This document shows, one piece after another, positions 52,427 to 64,000 of a stretch of DNA of 64,000 bases (position 1 is the first letter of the stretch; every line of letters begins with the position of its first letter). The DNA comes from Euphorbia lathyris. Its lineage: Eukaryota > Streptophyta > Magnoliopsida > Malpighiales > Euphorbiaceae. The translations under genes and the position numbers were made by a program. Location: assembly GCF_963576675.1 (NCBI RefSeq), contig NC_088913.1:75453001-75517000 (forward strand), written 5' to 3'. A model generated the notes under the pieces. It made no database searches, was not told the DNA's origin, and worked only from the letters and a program-made list of their open reading frames with translations.

Positions 52427-55400
52427 ATGGATGGGAGAGATAGGGGAGAATCTTGGCCGCCTAAAGTTCAAGATGCCGAGAAGTTAGAGGTTGAAATTCC
52501 TGATACTGCTCATCAGATTAGTAGTGGTTCGTTGCTTTTTTTTTTTTTTTTTCCCTCTCAAATTCCACTTTTTCTGTTATGGGTTTATTTTGTCTTCTTT
52601 TTTCCCCAATCATTTTGGATTCTTGTTAACTGTTTTTCTTCATGCCCCCATTTGATTGTTTTGCTTGAACATGATACTTAGTAGATTAAAAAATGAACCT
52701 TTTTCCCCTAATATGGCCTCCCTCAATTGGGAATTTTGTTATGTATGGTCTGAGACGGATTCAAGATTGATAGACAGGGTGCTTGGGGTGCTCTTTGATG
52801 ATCTATGAATGCTCAATTAAAGCTCATTACATAGCTTATATAGAGTTTTCAGCGTTTTCCGGTGACCAGTGGGTGCTTAAGCCTCCCTAGCCCCCCTTGA
52901 ATCCGTCACTGAAATATGGTCATCTTGATGCCCCATTTTTAAGCAGAATTTGATGTTTTTTGGTTGCTTTTACTGAAAAATTGAAGCTCTATACACACCT
53001 TCCATGGAGTTTTCCTCCTTAGTCCCCCTTGAATCCGTCACTGAAATATGGTCATCTTGATGCCCTATTATCAAGCAGAATTTGATATTTTTTGGTTGCT
53101 TTTACTGAAAAAATTGAAGCTGTATACACAGCTTCCATGGAGTTTTCCTGTAGTTTTCTGCGACTACTGGGTGCTCAAACCTCCTTAGTCCGCCTTGAAT
53201 CTGTCACTGAAACATGGTCATCTTGATGCCCCATTATCAAGTAGATTTTGGTATTTTTTGGTTGCATTTACTGAAAAATTTGAAGCTCTGTACACAGCTT
53301 CCATGGAGTTTTCCTGTCGTTTTCTGCGACTAGTGGGTGCTCAAGCCTCCCTAACCCCCTTGAATCTGTCACTGAAATATGGTTTCAAGCGAGTGCTTGG
53401 GTGTTCTCTGATGATCTATGACTGCTCGATTAAAGATCATTACATAGTTTGTATAGAGTTTCCCGCTTTTCCGGTGACCATTGGGTGCTGAAGCCTCCCT
53501 AACCCTTTGAATCCGTCACTGAAATATGGTCATCTTGATACCCCATTATCAGCAGAAATGAATTTAATTTGGGCAGAGCTTTTGATTGTATAAAGTTGTT
53601 ATCTTGAGCTGATTTTATGTTTTTCAGATTCATGGTTTCAAGTGGGATTTGTGCTGACAACTGGTGTAAACAGTGCATATGTACTAGGATATTCTGGGAC
53701 AATTATGGTTCCTCTGGGTTGGGCTGTTGGTGTGATTGGTTTAATTTTAGCAGCTGCAATTTCATTGTATGCTAATTCTCTTGTTGCCAAGCTCCACGAA
53801 TACGGGGGCAAGAGACATATCAGATACAGAGACCTTGCAGGATTTATTTATGGTATGAACAGTTCAATTAGTTATGTGTAATCAGTGATTTGATTCATTC
53901 ATGTTCCTTAATTTATTTGGTTGATTGCTTTGTTTACTGCAGGTAAAAAAGCTTATTCAGCTACATGGGCACTTCAATATATTAATCTTTTCATGATTAA
54001 CACTGGATACATTATTTTGGCTGGTCAGGCTCTTAAGGTAAAGATCAAACTGCTATCATTTTGCACTTTTTTACCTTTTTTAGAGCGGATTCTATCTTTT
54101 CTTTCGAGGTTGTTTAGGCACGCCAAAAAGAGTTCTTCGCGTATTTGTATCTTTTAAGTAATTTGGGAGCTAATTGCATCTTATGTCTGTTGATTTGATG
54201 AATCCTGTTAAGTAATTTGCAGTTCTAGTGCTGATTTAAACATGTGTTGTGCAGGCTGTTTATGTTCTTTATAGGGATGACGATTTAATGAAACTACCGT
54301 ACTTTATTGCCATTGCGGGGGTTGTTTGTGCTTTGTTCGCCATTTCGATTCCCCATTTGTCAGCACTAGGAATCTGGCTCGGAGTTTCAGCGGTCCTCAC
54401 TCTCATATATGTTGTTATAGCAGTCACTCTCTCCATTAAAGACGGTAAGTGGATAAATCTTAAAATTGTTGTGCTCAAAGAGTCCGTCTTTTGGAGTTAA
54501 TTTTGTCAGAACATTGCAACTTAGTTAATTTTCTTTTCGAATTATTTGTCACGTTGTATACACGTAATGAAGAATTTGAGGCTGTTAATATGCGTTATAC
54601 TTTCAACAGAGTTTGCGCTGTACTCGAAATCACTATTGTTTCTCGTGTTTTAGTCAACGTCGTCGAGATTGAAGTTGGAAATTCTATGAAATTTCAGTAT
54701 TTTTGTTAATCTGTACTAGTATTTTACTGAATTTACATAAACAACTATGAAATTCTAGGCGTGAAAGCACCTCCGAGGGATTATAGCATTAAAGGAACAT
54801 CAATAGACAAAACATTTACATCAATAGGGGCAGCTGCTAACCTGGTTTTCGCATACAACACAGGAATGCTTCCAGAGATACAGGTATTAACAAAATTGGC
54901 ATCCATCGTGTTTATCACCGAACTCGTTCATATTCTCTTTGATCTACCGATGTTGACTTTTAGTACACTAACTTACAAACAGGCAACCATAAGGCGGCCA
55001 GTTGTTAGTAACATGATGAAAGCGCTGTACTTTCAATTCACGGTCGGATTAGTCCCATTGTTTGCTGTCACATGGATTGGTTATTGGGCATATGGAAACT
55101 CAACATCGACCTATTTGCTTAGTAGTGTCAACGGTCCAGTTTGGGTGAAGGCTCTCGCAAATATTTGTGCGTTTCTGCAAGCTGTCATCGCTCTCCATGT
55201 ACGAATACTTGCAGTTTTGGTCATTTATTATCTCAACTCTTTATGCTGCTTTTGTGCTAATTCAAGTTTGTTTACTGCAGATTTTTGCTAGTCCGATGTA
55301 CGAATACTTGGACACGAAGTTCGGGATAAAAGGAAATCCATTAGCGATACAGAATTTGACATTTAGATTAGGGGTGAGAGGAGGGTATTTAGCTGTGAAC

Positions 55401-55658
55401 ACATTGGTGTCGGCTCTTCTGCCGTTTCTAGGAGATTTTATGAGCTTAACTGGGGCTGTAAGCACATTTCCTCTAACATTTATTCTGGCTAACCATATGT
55501 ATTTGGTAGCAAAGAACAACAAATTGAGTAATTTGCAAAAACTTTGGCATTGGTTGAATGTTTGTTTCTTTGGCTGTATGTCTTTGGCAGCTGCAGTTGC
55601 AGCTCTTAGGCTTATTGCTGTAGATTCCAAAACATACCATGTTTTTGCAGATTTGTGA
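52427..55658 (+). CDS. ProT: Proline/compatible-solute transporter (ProT type, AAAP family)
   Basis: Seven exons: 52427-52526, 53628-53852, 53943-54037, 54255-54444, 54759-54883, 54983-55198 and 55281-55658. All borders are GT-AG, and the total of 1,329 bases gives 442 residues, the usual length of plant ProT proteins. ATG 52,427 is the first in-frame ATG. The protein has a short cytosolic N-terminus, then [24 protein letters not shown] and about eleven membrane segments of the amino-acid/auxin permease fold. [20 protein letters not shown] is a hallmark of the ProT group. These plasma-membrane proton symporters carry proline, glycine betaine and GABA, often under salt or drought stress; substrate range here is inferred from the family. 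Intron 1 (1.1 kb) is filled with tandem repeats. No lesion is seen. Confidence 0.95.
52750..53560 (+). repeat. Tandem repeats of about 130-170 bp in ProT intron 1
   Basis: The phrase TTGAATCCGTCACTGAAATA recurs with small changes at about 52,897, 53,029, 53,195, 53,360 and 53,507. Between copies lie TGGTCATCTTGATGCCCC, GAAGCT..TACACAGCTTCC and GACTAGTGGGTGCTCAAGCC. The first and last units carry a different inner part (TGATGATCTATGA), so two unit types alternate. Confidence 0.85.
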
Positions 55659-56623
55659 TGGGAGATTCATATTATTTAACATCTTCCTCACAAATTTGTT
55701 CTCTGATACATTTAGATTCTTTGTACTTTGCTCTTAATTGTGGCTTTAAGCATAGAATTTATAATAATTTGTTTTTGCAACTCATTTCAGTAAATTTCAT
55801 CCAGATTAGTATATAGCAAAATGAAGTATCATTGACATACACATCAAGAAAAATGTGTTACCATTGAATGTCACAGAAGATTGACTTTTAAAAATTATAA
55901 ATAATACAAAACCCAAAAATTTCACAAACCCGCCGAGATTACATTTTGCACGTCTGATCATGTTTTCAAAGCTTGAATTTTCTATATGCTTGTGCTATAC
56001 AGTATTCCCAGAAGGAATGCAGATTCCTGTTAATCTGGTGAGACTAAACAAATCATCCTGCAACCATTGATCATGAACAAACAAAATACCGGATTAGTTA
56101 AGCTACCGACTTATTAGAAAAAGCGAAAAAGTAAAGAATAAAATGCAAAGAGAACTCTGGAAAGGGGAATATATATTGTCTTCAACAGAACATACACTAT
56201 TAAGTCTCGGTTAGCGAAGAAATTACTCGATTTTTCTTACCAAATGCAATTCCAGGCTCAATAAGGAAATACATCCTCTTGATCAGGCAACATTGTTATT
56301 GTTATGATCATTTATCAGTTCAGTTCTTAAAGAAAAAACAAGTTTCAAAATCACAATTGAATCTTTGTTCTAAAGATACCATATCTAGAAAAGCTTGTAG
56401 TTCACTGTGAACATAACAGACCCTTATTTATCAGAAGATCCTTTGACAATCAACAAAACCGTAACGAAAGAACTTGTCTATCTATATAACAAGTAATTAT
56501 GTTTGGCTGCACTAAATATGTCTGAGTAGCAGTTTCAAATAAAATCTAATCAAATGATATGCAATCATCAAGGAGATATAATGAGTGGTATGATAAAAGC
56601 TTACATTGTTGGAATCATCACCA
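55659..56623. other. Convergent 3' ends of ProT and the Yos1-like gene
   Basis: After the ProT stop an AT-rich 3' UTR follows. On the minus strand GTAAGC at about 56,604 and TTGCAG near 56,060 could bound an intron in the Yos1-like 3' UTR. No other gene is seen. Confidence 0.45.
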
Positions 56624-56860
56624 TCATCCAGATACTAGCTTTAGAGTAATGCAAAGAGCGTTAAGTAGTATAAGAGGAACTCTCATGTATTGTGTTGCAT
56701 AAATTAGCCCCATAACCTGCCCCTTGAAAGACTTTGTCCGGCCGCCTGCCGAGAACTCAGAAAAGCTCCACCCTCTTGGTGCCAGGAACCTGTCTTCATT
56801 TAGTATTGCTAATCCATTTGCAAGAAGGAGAAACCCCTCCAGTATTGTCCATAACCCCAT
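56624..56860 (-). CDS. YOS1: Yos1/IER3IP1-like ER-Golgi transport protein
   Basis: A single coding exon of 78 residues begins MGLWTILEGFLLLANG and ends in LKLVSG. The conserved block AILNEDRFLAPRGW is present, followed by KGQVMGLIYATQYMRVPLI. Two membrane segments (about residues 4-18 and 55-75) flank a short lumenal or cytosolic loop. In yeast, Yos1 works with Yip1 and Yif1 in budding of ER-to-Golgi vesicles, and IER3IP1 is its animal relative. Length and sequence match plant Yos1-like proteins. Translation is taken from ATG 56,860. The frame extends upstream without a better start. A leader intron is likely: acceptor TGATGCAG near 56,868 and donor GTTAGT near 57,320. Confidence 0.92.
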   Translation of the reverse strand: MGLWTILEGFLLLANGLAILNEDRFLAPRGWSFSEFSAGGRTKSFKGQVMGLIYATQYMRVPLILLNALCITLKLVSG

Positions 56861-57400
56861 GTTCTCTGCATCATCAAACTCCAATCTCAATTGCACACAA
56901 TCTTCATCAAAAGTTAAAAAACAAAAATGAAATCTCTCTTTCTAAATGGATCATTATCTTGTATTTTCTCCTACTAATCAACAAATCTCACATTTTGTTT
57001 AGTAATATTCCTTTTCAAGTAGATCTATTTTTCATTACCCAAACTGAAAAGGAAAAATTACTAAATACCAATGATGAAATTTGTGAATTGTTCTCACAAA
57101 ATTACAAATTACTAGACATAAGAATTGAAACGAAAAGCGATCATTCAATTGAATTATACCAATTTCAGATCATCCTAAGGCTTAAAAGCTTCATAAATGG
57201 GGAGATAGAAGATCCCAAAATGAAGAATTAAGAGGGTACAAATCATGGAGAAAGAACGAACAAGAAATTAACTATGACTATGAATCATGGAAGAAATGAA
57301 CAAACTAAAAATTAACTAACCTTGAAAATTACAGGCCTTGAACAAGCTTTAATGGAGACTGAAGAAGGAGAAGCGGAATCTCAGTGTTTTTAAACCCTTT
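56861..57400 (-). other. Leader and probable 5'-UTR intron of the Yos1-like gene
   Basis: On the minus strand AATTTTCAAG/GTTAGT near 57,320 and GATGCAG near 56,868 would define an intron of about 450 bases in the leader. AT-rich sequence with open frames on the plus strand is not supported as coding. Confidence 0.5.
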
Positions 57401-57699
57401 TTTAAGGAACTGTCAGATTTGGAATCCTTCCTTCCCAAGTTAGTCATCGAAATCAGTTTTTCCTAATTCAAATGGTCTAATTTGTCATATGTAATGTAAT
57501 AAATCTCACCAAGTTTCAGTTTTTATTTTATTTTTTCCTAAATAATTTTATTTTTTTAACTTTTTTTAGCGAATTTTATTTCTTAACATATTTTTTACAC
57601 CGGAAGGCTAAAGAACCCAAAATAAATAAATAAAAATAAAACTAATGAGAAGTCATCCGAGGTAAGCTACAGGATGCCTACAAGAGGCTCAACACACTC

Positions 57700-58196
57700 A
57701 TATAAACCCAGCAAATATTTTCCTACGAAATTTGTTATCGAGCCAGCTGTCCGATTACCCTTGCGAAAGGTATGGACAAAACGAAGGTCCGAGTTACGAT
57801 GCTTACATTGGGATAGGATCCAAGCATATGGATGATGTTTGTTACTCTCCCCTACCAGGTACGATAGAACAACTTGGAATCAAATCCAATAAAAACTTTA
57901 CGAAAGCCCTTATCCTAAGTTGCCTGAAGCCCAAAGAATAAACCCCAAATCTCCACAAGTGTGGCCGAACAAAAACCCAAGTTGATGAGGAATCCACCTA
58001 ACCAGGTACCATTTGAATATCGAATAACACCACTAGTAGTAGCTGCTCCCGGATTGCCTTTGCTAGATCCATCACAATTAACCTTCACCCACCCCAGACG
58101 GGTGGATGCCACTCACTAATATCTCGCGTCTGGGAACCACAACTCTTGAGGTAGCTAGCCTAAAAGATGAAGTAAAAACCTCACATTGAGACCAAA
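57700..58196 (-). pseudogene. LINE RNase H remnant
   Basis: On the minus strand at 58,112-57,915 the sequence reads RLGWVKVNCDGSSKGNPG and GVIRYSNGTWLGGF, the N-terminal half of the RNase H-like domain (RVT_3) at the end of plant LINE ORF2. More remnants probably lie to about 57,700. The part upstream in the element is at 59,100-59,340, beyond the MITE. Confidence 0.75.
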
Positions 58197-58205
58197 TAAA
58201 ATCTA

Positions 58206-59004
58206 GGGTTAATTACAAAAAACTACCTTGTGGTTTCACCGATTTGCGATTTGGTACCTATGGTATTTTTTGTTACAAACAGGTACTCGTGGTTGTCACC
58301 GTTAGCAAAATCAAGGAGACGGCAAAAAATCTGTTAAATCAGAGGGGCAATTTAGGAAAGAAAAATTTTGACTTTTTTTCTTAATTTTTAAGTTGACTTC
58401 ATCTTCTTCTTCTCTTCTCTTCTTGGTGTTCTTGGTTCCTCTTCTTCTTCTTCCTCCATTTCCTCTTCCATTTTATGTTCTTCCATTTTCTCCTCTTCTT
58501 CCTTTCTTTTCTTCTTCTTTTTCTTCCTTATTTCTTCTCTTCATCTTCCTCTTTTTTCTTTTTTTCTTTTTTTTTAAATTCTGGAATCCAGAAATCTGGA
58601 AATTCCAGATTTCTGGAATTTCCAGATTTTTGGAAATTCCAGAATCTGGAATTTCCAGATTTCTGGAAAATCTTCCAGAATTAAAAAAAAATAGAAAAAA
58701 AAGGAAAAAATAGGAAGAAGAAGAGAAGAAGAAGAAGAAGAAGAAGAAGAAGAAGATTCTAGGCGAAGAAGAAGAGAATCAACCATGAAGGAAAGAGGAG
58801 GAGAGAGAAAAAAATTTAAAAAAAAATTAAAAAATCGAATTTCCTAAATTGCCCCTGTGCCACGTCAGATTTTTAACGGATTTTTTGTCGTTTCCTTGAT
58901 TTTGCTAACGGTGACAACCATGAGTACCTGTTTGTAACAAAAAATACCACAGGTACCACATCGCAAATCGGCGAAACCACAGGGTAGTTTTTTGTAATTA
59001 ACCC
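58206..59004. mobile_element. Mutator-like foldback MITE inserted in a LINE remnant
   Basis: Inverted repeats of about 180 bp begin GGGTTAATTACAAAAAACTA. Flanking nonamers TAAAATCTA (58,197-58,205) and TAAAGTCTA (59,005-59,013) differ at one position. A 9-bp duplication points to a Mutator-like origin. The left inner arm is polypyrimidine (58,400-58,570), the core is a series of CTGGAAATTCCAG palindromes, and the right inner arm is polypurine with (GAA)n. It has no coding capacity. Confidence 0.85.
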
Positions 59005-59099
59005 TAAAGTCTACCTTATTCATATGAAAGACCCTTCCGTCTACAAAATTTTTTATCATTACGCCAACGCCAAGTCCACCAAACTACCGTGCAAAAGAC

Positions 59100-59340
59100 C
59101 ACCGACCAATAGATTTCTCTCTAATTGTACGAACTTTGAATATTCATACAAATCCAATTTAAGTGGTTAAGAGAGAAGAAGGTATCATGAAGATCAATAG
59201 GAACAATTAGCATCCAAATAGACCGAACTTCACCACAATCTCGACATATATGGAGAGCTGTCTCAGTAGAACAACAAACCGAGCAAGACAGATCCAAACT
59301 TAGATTTCTTCTCACCCGATTGGCATTTGAAAGGATTTTA
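59100..59340 (-). pseudogene. LINE zinc-binding (zf-RVT) remnant
   Basis: The minus strand reads CSVCCSTETALHICRDCGEVRSIW, the zinc-binding domain that follows RT in plant L1-type ORF2. It fits with the RNase H remnant at 57,915-58,112 as one element interrupted by the MITE. No RT core is left. Confidence 0.75.
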
Positions 59341-60229
59341 TCGTGAGCAAGAAGCCAAGTAAAAGGTCAGTATACGCTCAGGAACCTCTATTGAATACAA
59401 AATTATATTTTATCTTCTTTATTAGAGAATATACTTTTTTTTGAAAGATTCAAGTGTTCAATATGAATTAATATCAAGAAAATATTGAAATTTAAAACTT
59501 TCTGGTTATTTATTTACAAATAATTCATTTTAAATTATGTAATCAAAATTAACAAATAATTCATTTTAAATTATGTAATCAAAATTATATAATGGTGAAG
59601 TTATGGTAGATAAATGATTTACAGGAGACATGATATATGGTTTATATTCATGTTTAATAGGATGATTTTTTTTTTTTTTTAAAGTTTAATAGGATGATTA
59701 TTAATTACTTAATTTGCTAGCCTTCTGAGATTTGAAGTATGCTCTATATATGTATATGTTCATAAATTTAAATCAATTGATAGCAAAATATCATATTTAA
59801 ACATCTGACATTTAATTCTCAATTAGATCAAAATCATTCATTTTAAATTAAAATATAATTTGCAATCAAATATTTTGATACTCCATTAGTTAAATTTCAC
59901 TGATATGTTTTCTGTTAGAAGATCAGTACATAGTATACCCAAATGCTGGTGTTTTTCAGGCCCAAAGAAATGCATAAATATAACACCTTCCTGCAATTAG
60001 AATCGAAAAGAAACTTTTCATCACAAGCAAGAGAAAAAAGTTAGTACATATGCATATTTTGAAGCTATATATGGTATAAAAATGTAGAATGCTGCACCCT
60101 TTCTTTTCAATTTATATGTTACATAGTAAAATAAGTGTTCTAAATCTGTTTCAAAAATGGATCAAAAAGAAAGATACGTATACTCGGAGAGACACTCGTA
60201 CAACGTTTTCAGCTTATTCCACTGGCTCT
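59341..60229. other. AT-rich spacer and probable PIG-L 3' UTR
   Basis: A 39-base unit (AACAAATAATTCATTTTAAA and so on) is repeated twice near 59,513-59,590. The part next to 60,229 is probably the 3' UTR of the PIG-L gene. No further gene is seen. Confidence 0.45.
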
Positions 60230-62616
60230 CTACTTGATCCTCCTAAGTGTATTCACGTAAGTATAACTGGAAAACGAAACGAAAAGCTTGCGGAACCTGC
60301 ACAATTACATGTCGATACACCGAGTAAGAGATTGACACAATTTGTTCCATTGGTATGAAATAAACAAAAATAAATCTAATGCAATACAAAAGCCTAGAGA
60401 TACAAGATTCACATCTGAAAACTCTCTTGTTTTCGGGTAATTTAGACTGCATACATACCAAACCCATTGGCTAGAGTGTGCTCCCATTGCCTGGAAGCTC
60501 TTTCGAGGATGCTCATTCAGCACGCAATGCGTCTCTGTACTACTCTTCTTTGTAGCTAATAACATAGACAACCAAATGTCAACTGGTCCACTATACTTGC
60601 GCAAAATGTTGATACTCACCTGACAAAATTCGAGAAACAGCCAATAAATAAGTTAATAAGGTCATTCTATACCCTCAAAACGCTCTTCATACTAGGGGTG
60701 CACATAGTCAGATAACAAGTCCATTAATGAAAAACCATTAACAAGTCTATTAGAAGCGGCTAACCTATTATTTCGAATAGAAACACACAAGTATTATCAT
60801 GTTTGCTGCACCGAAAAATTTCTTAACACAACGGATGCTCCAGTTGAAAACTTATAAACAATTAAGATGGCTAAGGTGAAAGTACAAGGGAAAAAAAGTT
60901 GAAGAGTGAGGTGTAACTTACAAGTTCCCAAGCTTCAATACCATGTGCATTTTCACGAACGAGCTTTCTGCTTATACAACACAAATCGAAAAGGGAAAAG
61001 TTTACTAAAATGCCAAGAAAAAAGCATTGTCGTCAAAGTAACAACAAGTGCACTAACTTACCGTACCCCATAATGAACATCGCAATGATTGCAATGGCCC
61101 GAAACACCATAATTATCAAAAGTAATAACCTGGAAAGAAACAAAAACGTTCAGCATGTCGAATGAAGCAAAATGAAAGTGCAGCCATGATATGATATTCA
61201 GGAATCTACCTCTTCCAAACATGAGCAGATTTCAATACCTTAAAATAAACACTATATAATCCTAGAAAAAAGAGACTCGTATGGGGAACAAAAAGCTTAC
61301 CACTTCAGTACCATGCTTATATGCCTCCTCCTGAATGATCTGTCCCAATAAGTTGTGGTCCCAAACTTGGCCAAAACCATCCTAAATAATGATACTGTAT
61401 CAAATTAAAAAATTTAAGACATACATTTCAATTAAAATTAGAAGGCAAGTCTCCCAAGATTCTAGCTGAAACTTTACCTGCAAGTTTGGATTGTCCACAA
61501 CCTTCACTTGCTCCAGAGAAACCTGAGGGCTTAAAACCATGAGTTATATAGCAGAAATTCAGGAAAGTAAACATTTTTTGACAATTGTACTTATTTTTTT
61601 ATTCGACATTTTACAACCAAAAAAAAAAAAAATCAGCTCAGGAGTCCAATACTAAATATGTTTGATAATTGGATATTGAATTTATTTACACATGTATTAG
61701 AAAACAACTCGGGTACAGAAGACTTGAACCATAAAACTCCTCTTGCACATTTGTAATCACCCCAAGACACCAACTAGATTTTGATAAAAGCATAATTGAG
61801 TTGAGTTGAGCATTTTTAATTACCTTGAGGACCGCACAAGCTTTAAAGAGTTCGTGTTTTCTAGCACTCCCCATGCCATCTGCATTACCTGCATTGTAAG
61901 TGAAAACCAAAAACTTGTAGAAGAAAAGAAAGAAAAAGCAAAATAGAACAGAGAAATACCACATAGCCTAAACGAAAACTGCAAAGAATCTAATGACTCC
62001 ACTAGTGTTCACATGGACCCCGAATGACCAACCCTTGGATCTAGACTTGTTAAATTTAAGCCTTAGTGAATCTCTACCCTAGGATTCTAACAAGTCTAGA
62101 TCTAACGGTGAATGGCCAAATTTATTTGGTCATTCAGGATCCATGCGAATACTACTGCTAATGACTCTTAGATGGAAAACAATTACCATTTGACAAGCAT
62201 AGAACATGAAGATTATGTCCTCTAGAAATCAGATAGTTTATTGTAGGAGAAAAGAACCTGATGATAAGAAACATAATGTTACAATATATCAAATAAAACA
62301 TATTGCAAACAGAACTAAGAATTTTGGAACAGCATGATGCGAAACTAAGAGCTTACATGGACTCATCGTCAGGGTGAGCTATAACCAGTAAAACATTTTT
62401 CTTCCGAGCTCCACTTGATTCGAATGCTAAAGATAATAATTTGGAAGTTTAAGTGCGAGTAAAAGCAACATAATTAGTAATATAATGAGTGTATATAAAA
62501 AGTTTACCATTGTTCAAGAAATATGTCTTGGAACGCAAACTTGATGTATGTGAAATTTTGAATAAAGAGGCAATCCAGAGTACAATTACTGACAGGACAA
62601 TCAATAGCCAGCCCAT
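60230..62616 (-). CDS. PIGL: PIG-L: N-acetylglucosaminyl-phosphatidylinositol de-N-acetylase
   Basis: Ten coding exons on the minus strand: 62616-62508, 62426-62357, 62257-62187, 61888-61824, 61522-61478, 61381-61301, 61129-61062, 60967-60922, 60619-60459 and 60296-60230. All borders are GT-AG, and the 783 bases give 260 residues, close to other plant PIG-L proteins. The enzyme removes the acetyl group from GlcNAc-PI in the ER, step two of GPI-anchor synthesis. The protein has an N-terminal membrane anchor (LLIVLSVIVLWIASLF), then the metal-binding AHPDDE at about residue 55. SGHCNHCDVH supplies the later His residues, and the C-terminal half includes ILRKYSGPVDIWLS and LNEHPRKSF. A leader intron of about 1.07 kb (63,700-62,628) precedes the ATG. 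No lesion is seen. Confidence 0.95.
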
Positions 62617-62627
62617 CTATCAAGTAC

Positions 62628-63840
62628 CTGCAAACAACAAAGGTCGTTTTATCTTGATTCTTCAGCTCCTTATCCCTTCGAAAATGGAAAAAAGCTCAAC
62701 TCCGCAAATAATATCTAAATACTCAAATTTAATTGTTCTTTCAATCCAATCAATCCTAGGCCAACATGCAAGCAAAAAAAAATATAGATTTTCTTTTTTG
62801 AATCCTGTTTCAAGGAATCGAAAATGTGAAATTAAAAATTAATGAAACTATGCCACTAACTGCAGTAATCAGAGTTGAACCTTCCACAGTCTGATATCAG
62901 TTCATCAAGCATCTCAACTGAAGGATGTAAAAATTTCACCAAAAAGAATGAATATTCTAATTTTTCACAATAGAACTCAAATAGTGTGCAGGCACAATGA
63001 AAGCAAGACAATCAGCTGGTATAAAAAAGAAGAAAGAACTTTCTACTAGGAAATAGGATTTAAGATATGTTCTCATTGAGGATTTAATATCCTAATGGCA
63101 AACCTCATCCTATAAATCAATTAAACATTCATTCACCGCTAAAATCAATGGATTTTGTATCACTGCCTGAAAAACGTTGAAATCGATTTCAGATAGTATA
63201 AATTAAAAATACCTGTACAAATCCTAGGATGAGATTTAGTGCATTTCCCCTATCAAATTAGAACCAAAACTCCAACCTTTTGTGAATATGACGAGCTTAC
63301 GAAGATAACTGCAAAATAAAACGAGAATAAATTGAATCTCAGTTTTGTCGACCGAGAAAAGCCTCAAATGTAATTTGCTCCATCTTCTATTTATCAAGCA
63401 ATTTTACCAGATTCCTATCCATTATATACATCTTAGTTCAATCTAAGTAAATTGAAGAAGAAAATAGTTCACTGAAAAACTTGGAAGTCCAAACCTCAAA
63501 TACCAAACTAAGCCACCCAACCTAGGGAGAAAACAAAGAAAACTTCCCTGCCTTCCAGATCCAGCATTCAAAAATTCAGAAGTGACCTGGACTTTGCAAC
63601 GCAGAAAAGTGAATTCAAGTAGCAACCATGGTGGGAGGAATTACAATGACAGCAAAAGAATAAGATTGAAGAGAATAGAAACCAAAAAGATAATTACCAG
63701 AGGAGAACACCAGAAGCAGTCTCAAACAAATGGTCCCAAAATATAAGGCGGGGAGGAGAGAACGAATCGTGAAAACGGAGCTGAACAACGTAGAGAAGAG
63801 AACAGCCTACGCTTTACACCATGAACGGCGATTTCAGAGG
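62628..63840 (-). other. PIG-L leader exon and leader intron
   Basis: On the minus strand TTCTCCTCTG/GTAATTATC near 63,700 is a likely donor, and TTTGCAG at 62,628-62,634 is the acceptor just before the start codon. The first exon would lie at about 63,840-63,701. Between them is AT-rich intron sequence without coding support. Confidence 0.55.
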
Positions 63841-64000
63841 AACGGCAAACGACGGTGAGATCAGAGATTTTTTTTTTTAGAGAAGTCCCGTTATTTTCTA
63901 ATTTAATTCAAATTAACCCAATCTAATAAGGGTAAATTACAAAACTAGGCCAGACTCATTTACATATCCAAACTCATTACACAATACATTATATATAAGG
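63841..64000. other. Window edge: possible further foldback repeat
   Basis: AGGGTAAATTACAAAACTAG at about 63,928 resembles the end of the Mutator-like MITE at 58,206. The partner end would be outside the window, so this stays open. Confidence 0.3.

Noticed and set aside
58393..58786. Phe/Leu/Ser-rich open frames near 58.5 kb
   Set aside because: They lie in the polypyrimidine/polypurine arms of a foldback MITE.

Overview
The window is nuclear DNA of a eudicot plant. The signs are GT-AG introns, AT-rich intergenic sequence, plant-type LTR retrotransposons, an endogenous plant pararetrovirus and three recognisable plant genes. It splits into a repeat-dominated left part (about 1-52,000) and a gene-bearing right part (about 52,400-63,900).

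Left part: nested insertions. An L1-type LINE (5' end near 39,520, minus strand) is cut in its endonuclease domain by a Copia retrotransposon (minus strand, 5' LTR 35,438-37,249). That Copia element was then hit four times: by a PIF/Harbinger-type MITE in its leader (33,230-34,319, TSD TAA), by a 13.3 kb pararetrovirus array in its integrase (17,476-30,732), by a hAT MITE in its reverse transcriptase (15,283-16,009, perfect 8-bp TSD), and in its RNase H by the Ty3/Gypsy Tat/Ogre-type element that fills 1-14,852. The Tat element has several gag-like modules, a pol with a second (archaeal-type) RNase H, and an antisense six-exon plant-mobile-domain gene with its own TATA box. It also carries a 39-bp minisatellite and a 3 kb 3' LTR with palindromes upstream of the TATA box. 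Its 5' LTR lies left of the window.

The pararetrovirus array holds one segment longer than a genome (unit about 8.3 kb, ends duplicated, every ORF open). A second, shorter copy (about 3.1 kb) is joined to it in inverted orientation, so the two viral promoters face each other. Gene order is small ORFs, movement protein, small ORFs, coat protein, protease/RT/RNase H, then a transactivator-like protein. The layout is soymovirus/caulimovirus-like. The movement protein has an extra C-terminal retropepsin-like domain.

Middle (39,800-52,000): a decayed PIF/Harbinger transposon with its Myb-like ORF and transposase, a decayed plus-strand Copia fragment, and several MITEs (hAT-like and Mutator-like). 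No host gene is seen here.

Right part: a complete proline/compatible-solute transporter gene (ProT type, 7 exons, 442 aa), a convergent Yos1/IER3IP1-like ER-Golgi transport gene (78 aa, minus strand), a LINE remnant split by a Mutator-like MITE, and a complete 10-exon PIG-L gene (260 aa, minus strand) for the second step of GPI-anchor synthesis. The splice sites and reading phases of ProT and PIG-L close exactly, so I regard both as intact genes.
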